Source: Robiginitomaculum antarcticum DSM 21748 (lineage in GTDB: Bacteria > Pseudomonadota > Alphaproteobacteria > Caulobacterales > Maricaulaceae). Taken from it: a DNA stretch of 64,000 bases. The translations under genes and the position numbers were made by a program. Numbering within the stretch: position 1 is the stretch's first letter; each line of letters begins with the position of its first letter. Of this stretch, positions 35,365-46,568 are shown one piece after another. Where the stretch lies: assembly GCF_000365025.1 (NCBI RefSeq), contig NZ_KB823011.1, forward strand, positions 434,001 to 498,000, in the 5' to 3' direction. The notes below the pieces were generated by a model that was not told the origin of the DNA, did not search any database, and saw only the letters and a list, made by a program, of their open reading frames with translations.

Positions 35365-35667
35365 ATGGCCTATAGTATTCTACGGTCTGCCAGTCATCAA
35401 ATAGACGATATATATATTTATACGGCTAAAACTTGGGGCGAAGTTCAGGCTGACGCATATATCACAGGTCTGTTCGAGTGTTTTAACATGATTGTTGATC
35501 GAAAGATTTTGTGGCGTTCAATTCCAGCAGCATATGGTGTTGATGGCTATTATGCGGATTACGAAAAACACAGAGTCTATTGGAAAGTCCTTATGGATGG
35601 TGAAATCGGTATCGCAGCCGTTTTGCATGAGCGCATGAATCACGGGGATAGATTGACTGAAATGTAA
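35365..35667 (+). CDS. RelE/ParE-family toxin
   Basis: A 100-residue RelE/ParE-superfamily toxin: YSILRSASHQIDDIYIYTAKTWG, AYITGLFECFNMI, then the Gly/Tyr-rich strand region GVDGYYADYEKHRVYWKV and a C-terminal LHERMNHGDRL. Pairing with a ParD-like antitoxin favours ParE (gyrase inhibition) over RelE (mRNA cleavage). Base composition is more AT-rich than the flanking housekeeping genes, consistent with acquisition by transfer. Confidence 0.85.
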   Translation: MAYSILRSASHQIDDIYIYTAKTWGEVQADAYITGLFECFNMIVDRKILWRSIPAAYGVDGYYADYEKHRVYWKVLMDGEIGIAAVLHERMNHGDRLTEM

Positions 35668-35745
35668 AATAGAATTGCGACTACAACATTTCCACAATAT
35701 CGCGCCACTGTTCAAAGGTGTAAACAATTGCGCTAGCCCCCCTAG

Positions 35746-37254
<1,509 letters not shown>

Positions 37255-37265
37255 AGGACTCCATA

Positions 37266-37679
37266 ATGGACAACACGCTCGATATTTTCAAACCTGTATT
37301 CGTACAGGCTATTATGATGATGCTGATTGCATGCTGGCTGGTCTGGGCGCGCGTTGGGTCTGCGGTTCGCGGCAAAGTCGATATGCGTGACGTTGTGAAA
37401 AACGGCTGGCCGCGCGGCTGGATTAAAAATTCCGGTGACAATTTTGACAATCAATACCAGGTTCCTCTTTTATTCATTGCGGTCTGCATTATTGCCTTTG
37501 TAACCGCGCAGGCCGATCATAATCTCGTTTTGCTGGCCTGGGCTTTCGTCGCCTTGCGCATCGTGCACGCGGCCATTCACCTCACCTTTAATCATATCCT
37601 TATGCGGTTCTCGGCTTTCCTCGCCTCGACACTGATTTTATTCGCTATGATCATAAAACTCGCACTGGCGGTATTTTAA
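37266..37679 (+). CDS. MAPEG family membrane protein
   Basis: A 137-residue protein with about four helices: FKPVFVQAIMMMLIACWLVWARVG, NQYQVPLLFIAVCIIAFVTAQ, LAWAFVALRIVHAAIHLTFNHILMRFSAF, and a C-terminal helix. The NFDNQYQVPLLF and ALRIVHAAIHLTFNH segments are MAPEG signatures (membrane-associated eicosanoid/glutathione family). The bacterial role is not known. It sits between guaB and the methyltransferase gene, with which it is contiguous (0-nt gap). Confidence 0.88.
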   Translation: MDNTLDIFKPVFVQAIMMMLIACWLVWARVGSAVRGKVDMRDVVKNGWPRGWIKNSGDNFDNQYQVPLLFIAVCIIAFVTAQADHNLVLLAWAFVALRIVHAAIHLTFNHILMRFSAFLASTLILFAMIIKLALAVF

Positions 37680-38990
37680 ATGAAACTTGGCGGACGCATA
37701 CAGGCGGCAATAGAAGTTCTAACGGACATCACGCAGCGGCATACGCCGGCAACGGATGCACTTCGTGATTGGGGCAAAGCAAACCGCTATGCCGGATCCA
37801 AAGATCGCAGCTTTATCGGCAATGTTGTCCATGATGCCCTGCGCCGCAAAAGCTCTTTGGCCTATATGATGGGCGATGACAGTCCGCGCGCTATTGTGCT
37901 GGGAACAGTTGTGCATAGCTGGGACATGGAGGTGGCTGAGATTGAAGCCGCATTTGACGGCGATAAGTTCTCGCCCAAAGATTTGACGGATGATGAGCGG
38001 GCTGCGTTGACACATCCGCAGCTTTTAGCCGCCGCTGATGAATGGGTGAGGGCGGATGTCCCCGAATGGCTGTGGCCCGCCTTTGAAAATAATTTTGACG
38101 ATGAGGCTGTGGCCGAAGGGCAGGCCATGTGCGCCCGCGCGCCGCTTGATTTGCGCGTCAACACGCTGACGACCACGCGCGAAGCCATGTTGACTGCGCT
38201 TGCCGCGCACGGCGTTGAGCCCACCCCGATTGCGGCAACAGGACTGCGCATCCCTGCACCCGGACCTCAGGGGCGTTTGCCGAATATTCAGATTGAAAAA
38301 GAGTATCAGCTTGGTCAGGTCGAGATTCAGGACGAGGCGAGCCAAATCGCGTCGCGCCTTATCGATCCGCAGCCCGGCGAGATTGTGCTGGATCTCTGCG
38401 CAGGTGGCGGCGGGAAAACGCTCGCACTGGCCGCTTTGATGAAAAATGAAGGACAGCTTCACGCCTTTGATGTCGATAAACGCAGACTTTCTCCGATCTT
38501 TGAGCGTCTGCGCCGTGCAGGCGTGCAAAATGTAACCGTTCATTCCCCTGGCGAAAACACGCTGGACGCGTTGAAGGGCAAGGTCGACCGCGTTGTCGTG
38601 GACGCGCCGTGTTCAGGCGCCGGTACATGGCGTCGTAAACCGGACGCGAAATGGCGCCTATCCGAGCAAGCCCTTGATTTGCGTTTGTCTGAACAAGCTA
38701 AAGTGTTGCGCCAAGCGGCCGAATATGTGCGCCCGGGCGGCTATCTCATCTATATGACATGCTCGGTCATAGCCGAAGAAAACGAATCGCAGATATATAA
38801 ATTTATTGAAGAAAATAAAGCCTTTACGCTGATAAGCGCAGGTGAATTATGGGAAGATGTTTTTGGCGTTGATGCTGCTAAGCCGTGGTCGGCCGATGGC
38901 TGCTCTCTGACCATGTCACCCGCCTCGACCGGTACAGACGGATTTTTCTTCTCCATCATGGAATACATGCCCGAAGGCACACCGGAATAG
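37680..38990 (+). CDS. RsmB/NSUN-family rRNA cytosine-5 methyltransferase
   Basis: A 436-residue RNA m5C methyltransferase. The N-terminal part includes a NusB-like helical region. The catalytic domain has QDEASQIASRLI, the SAM-binding LDLCAGGGGKTLALAALM, the proline-cysteine motif VDAPCSGAGTWRRKPDAKW, and the nucleophile motif YMTCSVIAEEN. These two cysteines are diagnostic. The target is probably 16S rRNA (RsmB or a paralogue). It is 13 nt before guaA, in the same operon. Confidence 0.93.
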   Translation: MKLGGRIQAAIEVLTDITQRHTPATDALRDWGKANRYAGSKDRSFIGNVVHDALRRKSSLAYMMGDDSPRAIVLGTVVHSWDMEVAEIEAAFDGDKFSPKDLTDDERAALTHPQLLAAADEWVRADVPEWLWPAFENNFDDEAVAEGQAMCARAPLDLRVNTLTTTREAMLTALAAHGVEPTPIAATGLRIPAPGPQGRLPNIQIEKEYQLGQVEIQDEASQIASRLIDPQPGEIVLDLCAGGGGKTLALAALMKNEGQLHAFDVDKRRLSPIFERLRRAGVQNVTVHSPGENTLDALKGKVDRVVVDAPCSGAGTWRRKPDAKWRLSEQALDLRLSEQAKVLRQAAEYVRPGGYLIYMTCSVIAEENESQIYKFIEENKAFTLISAGELWEDVFGVDAAKPWSADGCSLTMSPASTGTDGFFFSIMEYMPEGTPE

Positions 38991-39003
38991 CAGGACAAGA
39001 TAG

Positions 39004-40584
39004 ATGAGCACTTTGCAAGACGAGTTACGCGAACATCACGAACGTGCACTGATTATTGATTTTGGCTCCCAAGTGACCAAATTGATCGCGCGGCGTTTGC
39101 GTGAGAGCGGAGTATATTGTGAAGTTCATCCTTATAATAAAGTCGATAACGACTTTCTGGACAGCTTTGCCCCGCAAGCGATTATACTGTCCGGCGGTCC
39201 AAGCAGCGTTGCAACGGCCAAGAGTCCGCGTGCGCCGCAGCATGTCTTTGATTTTGGGGTTCCGGTACTCGGCATTTGCTATGGTCAGCAAACCATGTGC
39301 GAACAGCTGGGCGGGAAAGTCGAAGCGGGAGACACACGCGAATTTGGCCGTGCTGATATTGAAATCGTCTCTGACAGTCCATTATTCGAAGGCGTCGCGC
39401 TTCCCGGCGAGACATTACGCGTGTGGATGAGTCATGGCGACCGCGTCAGTAAACTCCCACAAGGTTTTGAAGTTATTGCGAAATCTGATGGCGCACCGCT
39501 CGCGGCAACAGCTGATGAGACCCGTCATTATTATAGCGTGCAGTTCCATCCCGAAGTTGTCCATACGCCTGCGGGCGCAGATATACTGCGTAACTTCACA
39601 CACCGTATTGCCGGAATGAAGGGCGATTGGACCATGAAGGCCTTTCGCGAAGAAGCCATTGCGAAAGTTCGCGAACAGGTCGGCGACGGTAAAGTCATTT
39701 GCGGTCTGTCCGGCGGCGTAGACAGCTCTGTCGTTGCGGTCCTGCTACACGAAGCGATAGGCGATCAACTGACCTGCGTCTATGTCGATACCGGCATGAT
39801 GCGCAAAGGCGAGTCAGAGCAGGTTATTTCTTTGTTTTCAAAGCATTACAATATGAACCTCGTTCATGTAGATGCGGGTGAAGAGTTTCTGTCTTTGCTC
39901 GAAGGTGTCGATGATCCCGAAAAGAAGCGCAAAATTATCGGCGGGACCTTCATTGATATTTTTGAACGGGAAGCCAAGAAAATTGGCGGTGCAAAATTCC
40001 TCGCTCAGGGCACATTATACCCCGATGTGATCGAATCGGTCTCATTTGACGGCGGGCCGAGCGTAACGATTAAGTCTCATCATAATGTCGGCGGCTTGCC
40101 TGAGCGTATGGATATGGCCTTGGTCGAGCCGCTGCGTGAGCTGTTTAAGGACGAGGTGAGAGCACTGGGACAAGAGCTGGGCCTGCATAAAGACTTTGTT
40201 GAGCGTCACCCATTCCCGGGGCCGGGGCTGGCGATCCGGTGTCCCGGCGTGATTACAGGCGAGAAGCTTGATGCGCTGCGGGAAGCGGACGCTATCTATC
40301 TCGACGAGATCAGAAAAGCTGGACTTTACAACGAGATATGGCAAGCTTTTGCTGTAATTCTGCCTGTTAAAACAGTAGGTGTTATGGGGGATAGCCGCAC
40401 ATATGAGCATGTGCTTGCATTGCGCGCTGTGACGTCAACAGACGGCATGACCGCTGATTACTATCCATTCGAGCATGATTTTTTGGCCCGTACAGCCACG
40501 CGTATCATTAATGAAGTGCGGGGCGTAAACCGCGTCGTCTATGACGTGACGTCCAAGCCACCCGGCACGATTGAATGGGAATAA
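39004..40584 (+). CDS. guaA: GMP synthase (glutamine-hydrolysing)
   Basis: A 526-residue enzyme converting XMP to GMP. The class I amidotransferase domain has [17 protein letters not shown] with the nucleophile Cys and FHPEVVHTP. The ATP pyrophosphatase domain has [17 protein letters not shown]. The C-terminal dimerisation domain ends in [15 protein letters not shown], typical of GuaA. It closes the guanine nucleotide operon that starts at guaB. Confidence 0.98.
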   Translation: MSTLQDELREHHERALIIDFGSQVTKLIARRLRESGVYCEVHPYNKVDNDFLDSFAPQAIILSGGPSSVATAKSPRAPQHVFDFGVPVLGICYGQQTMCEQLGGKVEAGDTREFGRADIEIVSDSPLFEGVALPGETLRVWMSHGDRVSKLPQGFEVIAKSDGAPLAATADETRHYYSVQFHPEVVHTPAGADILRNFTHRIAGMKGDWTMKAFREEAIAKVREQVGDGKVICGLSGGVDSSVVAVLLHEAIGDQLTCVYVDTGMMRKGESEQVISLFSKHYNMNLVHVDAGEEFLSLLEGVDDPEKKRKIIGGTFIDIFEREAKKIGGAKFLAQGTLYPDVIESVSFDGGPSVTIKSHHNVGGLPERMDMALVEPLRELFKDEVRALGQELGLHKDFVERHPFPGPGLAIRCPGVITGEKLDALREADAIYLDEIRKAGLYNEIWQAFAVILPVKTVGVMGDSRTYEHVLALRAVTSTDGMTADYYPFEHDFLARTATRIINEVRGVNRVVYDVTSKPPGTIEWE

Positions 40585-40888
40585 TCAAAAAAATTTTATC
40601 CCGCGAGTTAATTTGCGGCCGTGTCGCAAATTGGAAACTATATCTCCCGCATATCGGATTTATAGATCATGGGATTAGCTCCTTGTTAGGCTGTGAAAAT
40701 GAAGATTTATCACGGTAATAGCGGCGAGATAAATCATGACTGTTCGTTCTGATGCGCGTTAATAGTTTTGCACTATAAAACAATGGGTTACTTGGTGTAA
40801 CTTAACCCTAATATTCACTTCTTACTAAGGGTATGATAACCTCGTTCGGCTATACATAATTTATGCGGCATAGATCGCAACTTGGTGT
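40585..40888. other. Intergenic region between guaA and the fibre-like locus, with hairpin
   Basis: About 300 bases without a credible gene. At 40610-40632 AATTTGCG and CGCAAATT make a perfect 8-bp stem with a 7-base loop. No T-run follows, so it is at best a weak terminator for guaA or an operator. The promoter of the 40889 gene must lie in the AT-rich second half. Confidence 0.5.
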
Positions 40889-41338
40889 ATGGGTGGTGAA
40901 GTGAAGTCTTTACTTAAATTATTGATGATTTTTACGGTCGGGCTGTTTCAGGCTCCATTTGTGAATGCGCAAGAGACTGGGAATACCCCGCTCATGTTAG
41001 ATATCATCGACGGGGAGACGTCATTTATCGTTATTCCCGGTCTAAATACGGCTTACTGGGTTCTTGGCGAATGTCGCCGCGATATCCCAATGAAGCCGCA
41101 GACTAAAAACAACAGCGCGTCTGCGCTGATGTCCCGGAAACTGTCGGACAAGGTGACACTTGGCCGGGAGCAAGTTGTGCTTGAGCAGCAATTCAAGTTC
41201 AACTTGACCGACACACCTGTCAATGTGGAGGTTTTCAATTCCGTACGTGGCGGATGGACAATAATTCCTGTCCGCCTCAATCAGCAGTGCCGCTTAGACG
41301 CGTCCTGTCTGGCCCGTATGGAATTGCCTATCTGCTAG
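40889..41338 (+). CDS. Small secreted protein of the chaperone-usher-like locus
   Basis: A protein of about 149 residues with a signal peptide (LLKLLMIFTVGLFQAPFVNAQ). I do not recognise the mature part. It has four cysteines (GECRR, QQC, ASC, PIC), enough for two disulfides, and mainly beta-type sequence, suiting a periplasmic or surface protein. A GTG at 40901 is an alternative start with a better-spaced GGTGG. It is followed after 47 nt by the large barrel protein on the same strand, so it is probably part of the same machinery, for example as an adaptor, tip or accessory factor. Confidence 0.65.
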   Translation: MGGEVKSLLKLLMIFTVGLFQAPFVNAQETGNTPLMLDIIDGETSFIVIPGLNTAYWVLGECRRDIPMKPQTKNNSASALMSRKLSDKVTLGREQVVLEQQFKFNLTDTPVNVEVFNSVRGGWTIIPVRLNQQCRLDASCLARMELPIC

Positions 41339-41385
41339 ATCCGCCCGTGGGCGCGCTATTTCCTATATTTTTCAACACATTACGC

Positions 41386-44300
41386 ATGTGGTTGTGTTGC
41401 GCTCTGCTCATCTGCGCCATGTCTTATGCGTCCGGTGCTTTCGCTCAGAACGAATCTTCTTTGAGCACAGTTCAATCGACAAACACGCCAGCAATTGACC
41501 CTGCCATAGAGAAAATTGTCGAAACCAAAAACAAGCTGATCGCCACTCCTGACCTTGCTCTGTCGATTACGATTGAAGGCCAAGCTCTGCCGATGGCCCA
41601 GGTCATGCGCAATGAAGAGGGTCATGTTTTCGTTCGCGCAGAACCTATCCTGGATTTTCTTAATGATAGCTATAACTTCGACGGAGAGGCAGGCGTGCTT
41701 GTGGTTAGGCGTAGTCAGGACGGCGTTCGCATGGAGCTTTATACTGATACGGGCGTTATCAAAGCTAATGGTAAAACGATCGGTAAGCTTCGCATATTCG
41801 GGCAGGTTACGCCGGAAGCAATAACGTTAACCCCTAACGCCATTGCTGTTCTATCCGGCGCGCGCCCCAAACATGATGAAGTCGCCGGAATTCTGCATTT
41901 CGAACTGGATCCCCGTCTGAAAGTCGCCACAGGATTTCAGATCTACGTTAATGATTCCCTTTTGATTAATCCTGAGCCCGCTGCGAAGTCTGTGGGCCCC
42001 GTCTTATTACTGCCGCTACTGCCTATAGCCGACGAACTGGGCAGTTTTGTTACCATGAGCCCGGACCGTAGTACGGTATCAATTCGCCGCGCGCAGGACA
42101 GCGCCGAGTTCGATCTTAATCTTTCTACCGGGCTCATCCGTGATAAAGGGCGCCCGATTGGCGTCAGCAAAGATGCGACCTATATCGACGCCGTCAATCT
42201 TCTTTTGCCGGTTAGTGCAATCGAGGTTCTGACCGGAACGCATATCACTGTTGATGCGGGTTCGGACCGGGTCAGTATCGAACTCGATGAACGGCTAAGT
42301 GGGTCCGTTGCGCCCGATTCAAAGATATCCGATCTGGCCTCGACGGAGACGTTCACGCTTGAGAGCCTAAAGTTTACCGTCGGTCCGGATGTCAGAAACG
42401 AAGTGACGGTTAATTTCAGGGCGCGAGGCCTTAACGGCAAAATACGCTATGAAATTCCGGATATGCCGACAAGTTCAGGAGAGCTAAAGCCCAGTTGGGG
42501 CGCATTGCAATACCGTACGCTGAACGGGCTTTCCGGGACAGTTGGAGATTATTCTGCCGACCTTCGTGAACTGGACGGGGTCGGTATTCGCCGTATTAGA
42601 GGGGCGAGCGCATCAAAAGCTGGTAAGAAAGGCCGCTGGGCTCTGGCTGCAGGCACGCCGGTCAATGGCAGCGTCAAAGTTAGCGATGAGCAGTCCCGAT
42701 TTACATTTGGCGGGATGGCGGCGGGACTGCGCTGGGCCGACATTGACGGATGGGAAGCCGGACTATCTATGCGCTATGATGAGCAATCCGAAGATCAAAG
42801 GCTTGTCCTGTCTTTCCTCAGCGGCAAACTTGGCAGCCAAGAAGGCAGTCGTGTAAAATGGAATGCACGCGGCGATATGGGCTATTTCTCGGGGCCGGAC
42901 AGGGATAAATCACTGGACATTCGCGCAGGGGCTGCGGCGCGTATGAAAATTACTGATAATTGGGACGTCGATGTCACGGCCAGCTATGATGGCGCTGAAT
43001 TTTTAAAATCAGTTCTGTCCCGTGAAGCCTTGGAAAAACGTCTTGCGGAGATCGAACGGGGTGAAGAGGATGTAGAGGATGGGCGCACCATCCCGGACAT
43101 TCGCTCACCCGGACAGGATCAGGCAACATTATCTTCCACTTTGCAATATAGCGCGCGCCGTATTATCGGTCCTTTAAAAAATCCGGGCGTCGCCCTGCGT
43201 GTCCAGCGCTCAACATCAGGCGTATCCGTTGGGGCGGGCACAGCCGTCACGCTTGATAATTGGGGCCTTACCGGGTCGACCACTTTAGCGAAAACCAATA
43301 CTTACTTAACAGCGGCCTATACCCAATATAGCCGTGAAGACACTTCTGAAACTAAGCTCACTGAAGACGGTTACAGCCTGTCCGTTCAGGGGTACCAAAC
43401 AACAAAGCTTGGAACAATCCGGGCGCAATATAGTCAAAGCGAGCAGGGCGGGACATCCTTATCGCAGCGCGCCGATATGGCCTATTCGATTAAAGCCCGT
43501 AGCTTTAATATGCCTAAATCCGCCAAATTAAGTGTTGCACCGACGATCAATGCTGTTTGGACTCCGGAGCAAAGTTTTGTGCGCGGCGGCCTGGTCGCCA
43601 ACGCAGATTCCGGCGATATATTCGGACGTAAAAACCGCGTTACAGCCGCATTTGGCGTACTTCAAAATTTCGGGGGCAAAGGCAGCGGCGAGCCGGATAC
43701 ATATTTTACTCTCAGTGCGGGGCGCCGATTGCAGATTAATAATAATCTGACTATGGGCCTTAGCTACCGTAATGATTTAAAAGGGGAACAGCGCATTGGC
43801 CTGAGGCTTGATGGACGTTATAACTTTAATGAGGGACGTAAGTTCAAAAATACTGAAACCGGTCGCGGCGTTTTAAAAGGCCGCGCCTTTCTGGACAAAA
43901 ACCGCGACGGTGTCCGCCAAGACGGGGAGCCGGGATTGCCCGGCATCACCTTACGCGTTGCAGGCGGAAGCAAAAGGCTCGCGCTGCGCACTGACAGTGG
44001 CGGTTATTACACGATCCAGAATATTAAAACCGGGATTAAAACCATGACTCTGGACGGTCGAAGCTTACCTTTGGGGTTTGCGCTCTCTGATGAGACTTTG
44101 CTACGCGCGACTATTCGGGATGGACATATTACTACCGTTGATTTGCCGATTGTTCAGCGCGGACAGATTACAGGCTTCGCCTATATTGATAAGAACGCAA
44201 ATGGTGAGTATGAGCGCGGCGAAATCCGTTTGGAAGGCGCGCGTCTTCGATTGACGGATAAGTCGGGTTTAACTCTACCCCAAGATATTTTGACCACCAG

Positions 44301-44580
44301 CTTTGGCCAATATGCCTTTGATGATCTGGCAGCGGGCAATTATGAACTCACAATTGTGAAGACTAATAATCCTAACTCGGTTCCGGGGACTAAAATGGCC
44401 GTTGCCCTCGACCCCGCACGCCAGCTTATGAGTAAAACGGCTATTGGCGCCCTCACTAAAATCACAAAACGGGAATTTGTCGAAGATGAGGGGACGACGA
44501 CCATCATTGCGGACAACCACATTCAAGACAATTATGAAGGTGGAGATTACAAAGAGGGAGACGTTATCGGCAGTCCGTAG
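41386..44580 (+). CDS. Usher-like outer-membrane barrel protein with SdrD-type B domains
   Basis: A 1064-residue exported protein (signal peptide about 1-21, ending GAFAQ). Order of parts: two related modules resembling the copper-amine-oxidase N-like/stalk fold (about 62-158 and 184-301), then a long Gly/aromatic, alternating-hydrophobicity region (about 345-825) expected to form an outer-membrane beta-barrel. Two SdrD/CnaB-like B domains follow (about 826-911 and 925-1005) with calcium-loop-like LDKNRDGVRQDGEPGLPG and IDKNANGEYERGE, then an acidic tail. This build recalls divergent fimbrial ushers. Genes for a periplasmic chaperone and two subunit-like proteins lie opposite. I see no classical PapC-type signature, so usher is inference. 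The frame is open further upstream, but ATG 41386 starts the signal peptide. Confidence 0.72.
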   Translation: MWLCCALLICAMSYASGAFAQNESSLSTVQSTNTPAIDPAIEKIVETKNKLIATPDLALSITIEGQALPMAQVMRNEEGHVFVRAEPILDFLNDSYNFDGEAGVLVVRRSQDGVRMELYTDTGVIKANGKTIGKLRIFGQVTPEAITLTPNAIAVLSGARPKHDEVAGILHFELDPRLKVATGFQIYVNDSLLINPEPAAKSVGPVLLLPLLPIADELGSFVTMSPDRSTVSIRRAQDSAEFDLNLSTGLIRDKGRPIGVSKDATYIDAVNLLLPVSAIEVLTGTHITVDAGSDRVSIELDERLSGSVAPDSKISDLASTETFTLESLKFTVGPDVRNEVTVNFRARGLNGKIRYEIPDMPTSSGELKPSWGALQYRTLNGLSGTVGDYSADLRELDGVGIRRIRGASASKAGKKGRWALAAGTPVNGSVKVSDEQSRFTFGGMAAGLRWADIDGWEAGLSMRYDEQSEDQRLVLSFLSGKLGSQEGSRVKWNARGDMGYFSGPDRDKSLDIRAGAAARMKITDNWDVDVTASYDGAEFLKSVLSREALEKRLAEIERGEEDVEDGRTIPDIRSPGQDQATLSSTLQYSARRIIGPLKNPGVALRVQRSTSGVSVGAGTAVTLDNWGLTGSTTLAKTNTYLTAAYTQYSREDTSETKLTEDGYSLSVQGYQTTKLGTIRAQYSQSEQGGTSLSQRADMAYSIKARSFNMPKSAKLSVAPTINAVWTPEQSFVRGGLVANADSGDIFGRKNRVTAAFGVLQNFGGKGSGEPDTYFTLSAGRRLQINNNLTMGLSYRNDLKGEQRIGLRLDGRYNFNEGRKFKNTETGRGVLKGRAFLDKNRDGVRQDGEPGLPGITLRVAGGSKRLALRTDSGGYYTIQNIKTGIKTMTLDGRSLPLGFALSDETLLRATIRDGHITTVDLPIVQRGQITGFAYIDKNANGEYERGEIRLEGARLRLTDKSGLTLPQDILTTSFGQYAFDDLAAGNYELTIVKTNNPNSVPGTKMAVALDPARQLMSKTAIGALTKITKREFVEDEGTTTIIADNHIQDNYEGGDYKEGDVIGSP

Positions 44581-44605
44581 CTTACTGTAAAAGAACACCA
44601 ACTTG

Positions 44606-44639
44606 ACGCGGTCGCCTTATCGGCACCGCGTTTTTTTTT
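44606..44639 (+). terminator. Intrinsic terminator after the usher-like gene
   Basis: ACGCGGT (44606-44612) pairs perfectly with ACCGCGT (44625-44631). An inner GCC/GGC pairing extends the stem, and nine T residues follow. It lies 26 nt after the stop of the usher-like gene. Confidence 0.92.
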
Positions 44640-44699
44640 GTCTTCTAATAGAGTGAGATTTAAATGCAGCCGTTTTAAAACCGTGGCGCTATTTTTGAT

Positions 44700-45551
44700 T
44701 TAGGGGTTGGAGCTTTGCTCACGGTAAAAATCAAAGGTGACATCTATGTTCATTTCACCAATGCCCATGGACATATCATAGTCGGGCATGCGGTAATTGA
44801 AATCAATACGGATTGTTTGATCCCCCAGATTACCGTTACGTCTGCGAATACCTGCTGAGCGCCCAAAATGAATCAGGCGTGTCGGATTGCTTTCCAAATC
44901 CCCGAGATCATTTATCCCCGTCAATATTGTTACGTTTTGGGTTCTTGCATCTGAGCCGTAGGAAAAACCGTTATCTGTGCCGCGGTTCGAAATTGCCGTC
45001 TCCAATTGGATATCACCAAGGGTCAGCGTATTGGCAAAATCGCCGGAGGCGTCACTGATATTGGCTCTCGCACGCAGCGAGAAACGTGTATTTCTTGATG
45101 AAACCCAAAAACTATGACTGTAGGCGCGTCCTTGTGCGTCAAGTTGCAGATCGGTCTGGCTGGACAGGTTGAAGGCCGAGTAAGTATCCGAAGCATCCAG
45201 ATATCCGTCCCCGTCATCTATCCGCGACCGCGTCAGGCTTCCTTCAATTATATCAAACCCGAACCCCTGACCATTTGCGGGAGCGGGAGCAACCGCATTG
45301 GTTGTTCCGGTCGTGCGAAATGTCTGATTTGGGTTATAATATGTTTGCATCGGCGCGCCATAGGCTACGCAACATTGTCCGGTATCGAAGATATAATTAT
45401 CGTAGATTTGGTAGTTCTCACTGTCATAGACCACAGCGCAGCCGTAGTTTTGACAATAAAAGTCATCATCTAAAAAACTGGCTGCTGCGGGTGCAGCGGC
45501 CAGCATAGCCGCAGTGCCGAGCAGGCTATATTGGAACAATGGTCTTTTCAC
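44700..45551 (-). CDS. Secreted subunit-like protein (minor) of the fibre-like locus
   Basis: A 283-residue exported protein (signal peptide about 1-24, ending PAAAS). The mature N-terminus has a Cys/Tyr-rich segment of about 40 residues (FYCQNYGCAV, GQCCVAYG). The rest matches the 46569-47459 protein: a DDGDGYLDASDT calcium-loop-like motif, SFWVSSRNTRFSLRA, ASGDFANTLTLG, LIHFGRSAGIRRRNG and the C-terminal strand MNIDVTFDFY, here with a 7-residue tail. It starts with GTG 10 nt after the chaperone stop, so it is coupled. The extra Cys-rich head suggests a tip or base subunit, by inference. Confidence 0.72.
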   Translation of the reverse strand: MKRPLFQYSLLGTAAMLAAAPAAASFLDDDFYCQNYGCAVVYDSENYQIYDNYIFDTGQCCVAYGAPMQTYYNPNQTFRTTGTTNAVAPAPANGQGFGFDIIEGSLTRSRIDDGDGYLDASDTYSAFNLSSQTDLQLDAQGRAYSHSFWVSSRNTRFSLRARANISDASGDFANTLTLGDIQLETAISNRGTDNGFSYGSDARTQNVTILTGINDLGDLESNPTRLIHFGRSAGIRRRNGNLGDQTIRIDFNYRMPDYDMSMGIGEMNIDVTFDFYREQSSNP

Positions 45552-45561
45552 GCGGTTAAGA

Positions 45562-46413
45562 TCAATCCGCTACAAATATGATCGGTGATATTTCGACGGC
45601 AGTGCTGCGGAATTTATTTTGCGGCGCGAAGACATTGTTCATATCAAATTCAACGCTATATTCACCGGGCGTAATCTTCTCGCTATCGGTGAGTTTGACA
45701 TTATAAGTGCGGCTTTGACGATCAAGAACGACAGTCGAAAGCGGAGTCTCGGACACCGTTTCTCCGGATTCATTTTTAACGTGGGCTATACCTTGAAGGC
45801 GCGCATGCGCATTGCCTTCATTTTTAATCTCCATCGAAAGCATTGGCGCATCACCGCCCACAAAGGAAACAGTCTTTACTGAAGGTTCGGATGATGACGG
45901 CGTCAGTGTCAGATAAAACAGGGAGGCGAGTTGATAGCGGTTCCACACGCCGGAGTTATCGCCGCGCTTATCCAGTTCCGGTAGAAGCGTGGTTGCGAGT
46001 AAAGCAAAGCGGTGATCCCCTTTTTCTTCGACTTTCATGGGCACCGTAATTTCGACCACCACGTCCTGTGATGTTTCAGGTTTCAACGTCACTGAAGCGG
46101 GCGAGAAGCGGACCCATTCGGAGGCACTGCGCGGGCTGTCACCCGGGGCGTCCAATACGAGCTTGCCGTCTTTATCCAGACTCCAATCAGCCAGGGACAT
46201 GGTCAAACTGATAGTTTTTGTCTTATGAACATTTCCGATCGTGACGACTTGGCGTTGTCGGTCACCGGGCTTGATGGTCATTTCGACCGTACTGGGCTGT
46301 ACGCCCAGTCCAAAGGCTCCCGCGACATGCGCAGTCCCAAAGCTTAGACCCAATAAGGCCGCGCAGATCAGCGCAGACGTGCTTGTTAATTTTGCGAAAC
46401 TATGAATGCCCAT
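45562..46413 (-). CDS. Periplasmic chaperone of PapD/archaic-usher type
   Basis: A 283-residue exported protein with two Ig-like domains. After the signal peptide (to about residue 33) the first domain has GLGVQPSTVEMTIKPGDRQRQVVTIGN and SEWVRFSPASVTLKPETSQDVVVEITVP followed by GDHRFALLATTLLP. This is the WxxxxPxxxxLxPGxSQ pattern of fimbrial chaperones, closest in style to archaic (sigma-type) chaperone-usher systems. The second domain (about 175-283) has FVGGDAPMLSMEIKNEGNAHARL. Such chaperones fold subunits by donor-strand complementation and deliver them to an usher. It is followed by the minor subunit gene and preceded by a terminator that separates it from the major subunit. Confidence 0.78.
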   Translation of the reverse strand: MGIHSFAKLTSTSALICAALLGLSFGTAHVAGAFGLGVQPSTVEMTIKPGDRQRQVVTIGNVHKTKTISLTMSLADWSLDKDGKLVLDAPGDSPRSASEWVRFSPASVTLKPETSQDVVVEITVPMKVEEKGDHRFALLATTLLPELDKRGDNSGVWNRYQLASLFYLTLTPSSSEPSVKTVSFVGGDAPMLSMEIKNEGNAHARLQGIAHVKNESGETVSETPLSTVVLDRQSRTYNVKLTDSEKITPGEYSVEFDMNNVFAPQNKFRSTAVEISPIIFVAD

Positions 46414-46509
46414 TTTATGCCCCGGATATGATTAAGTATTTGGTTAGCGTAGTCTTAAACCGTTTTTCATTCGTTAAAGTGCGCCGTTAAAAGCTGCATA
46501 CGCTGAGCC

Positions 46510-46543
46510 AAAAAAATAGCCCCCGGCGCGAGCCGAAGGCTAT
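46510..46543 (-). terminator. Intrinsic terminator between major subunit and chaperone genes
   Basis: On the - strand ATAGCCTTCGGC pairs with GCCGGGGGCTAT (12 bp with two G-T pairs) around TCGC, followed by seven T residues. It lies 26 nt beyond the stop of the 46569-47459 gene and about 100 nt before the chaperone start. It should cut most transcripts after the major subunit. Confidence 0.92.
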
Positions 46544-46568
46544 AATTGCGTGAACTAAACGCGTATTC

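Noticed and set aside
40610-40632. Perfect 8-bp hairpin after guaA as an intrinsic terminator
   Set aside because: The stem is convincing but no T-run follows, so I list it only as a structure in the intergenic region.
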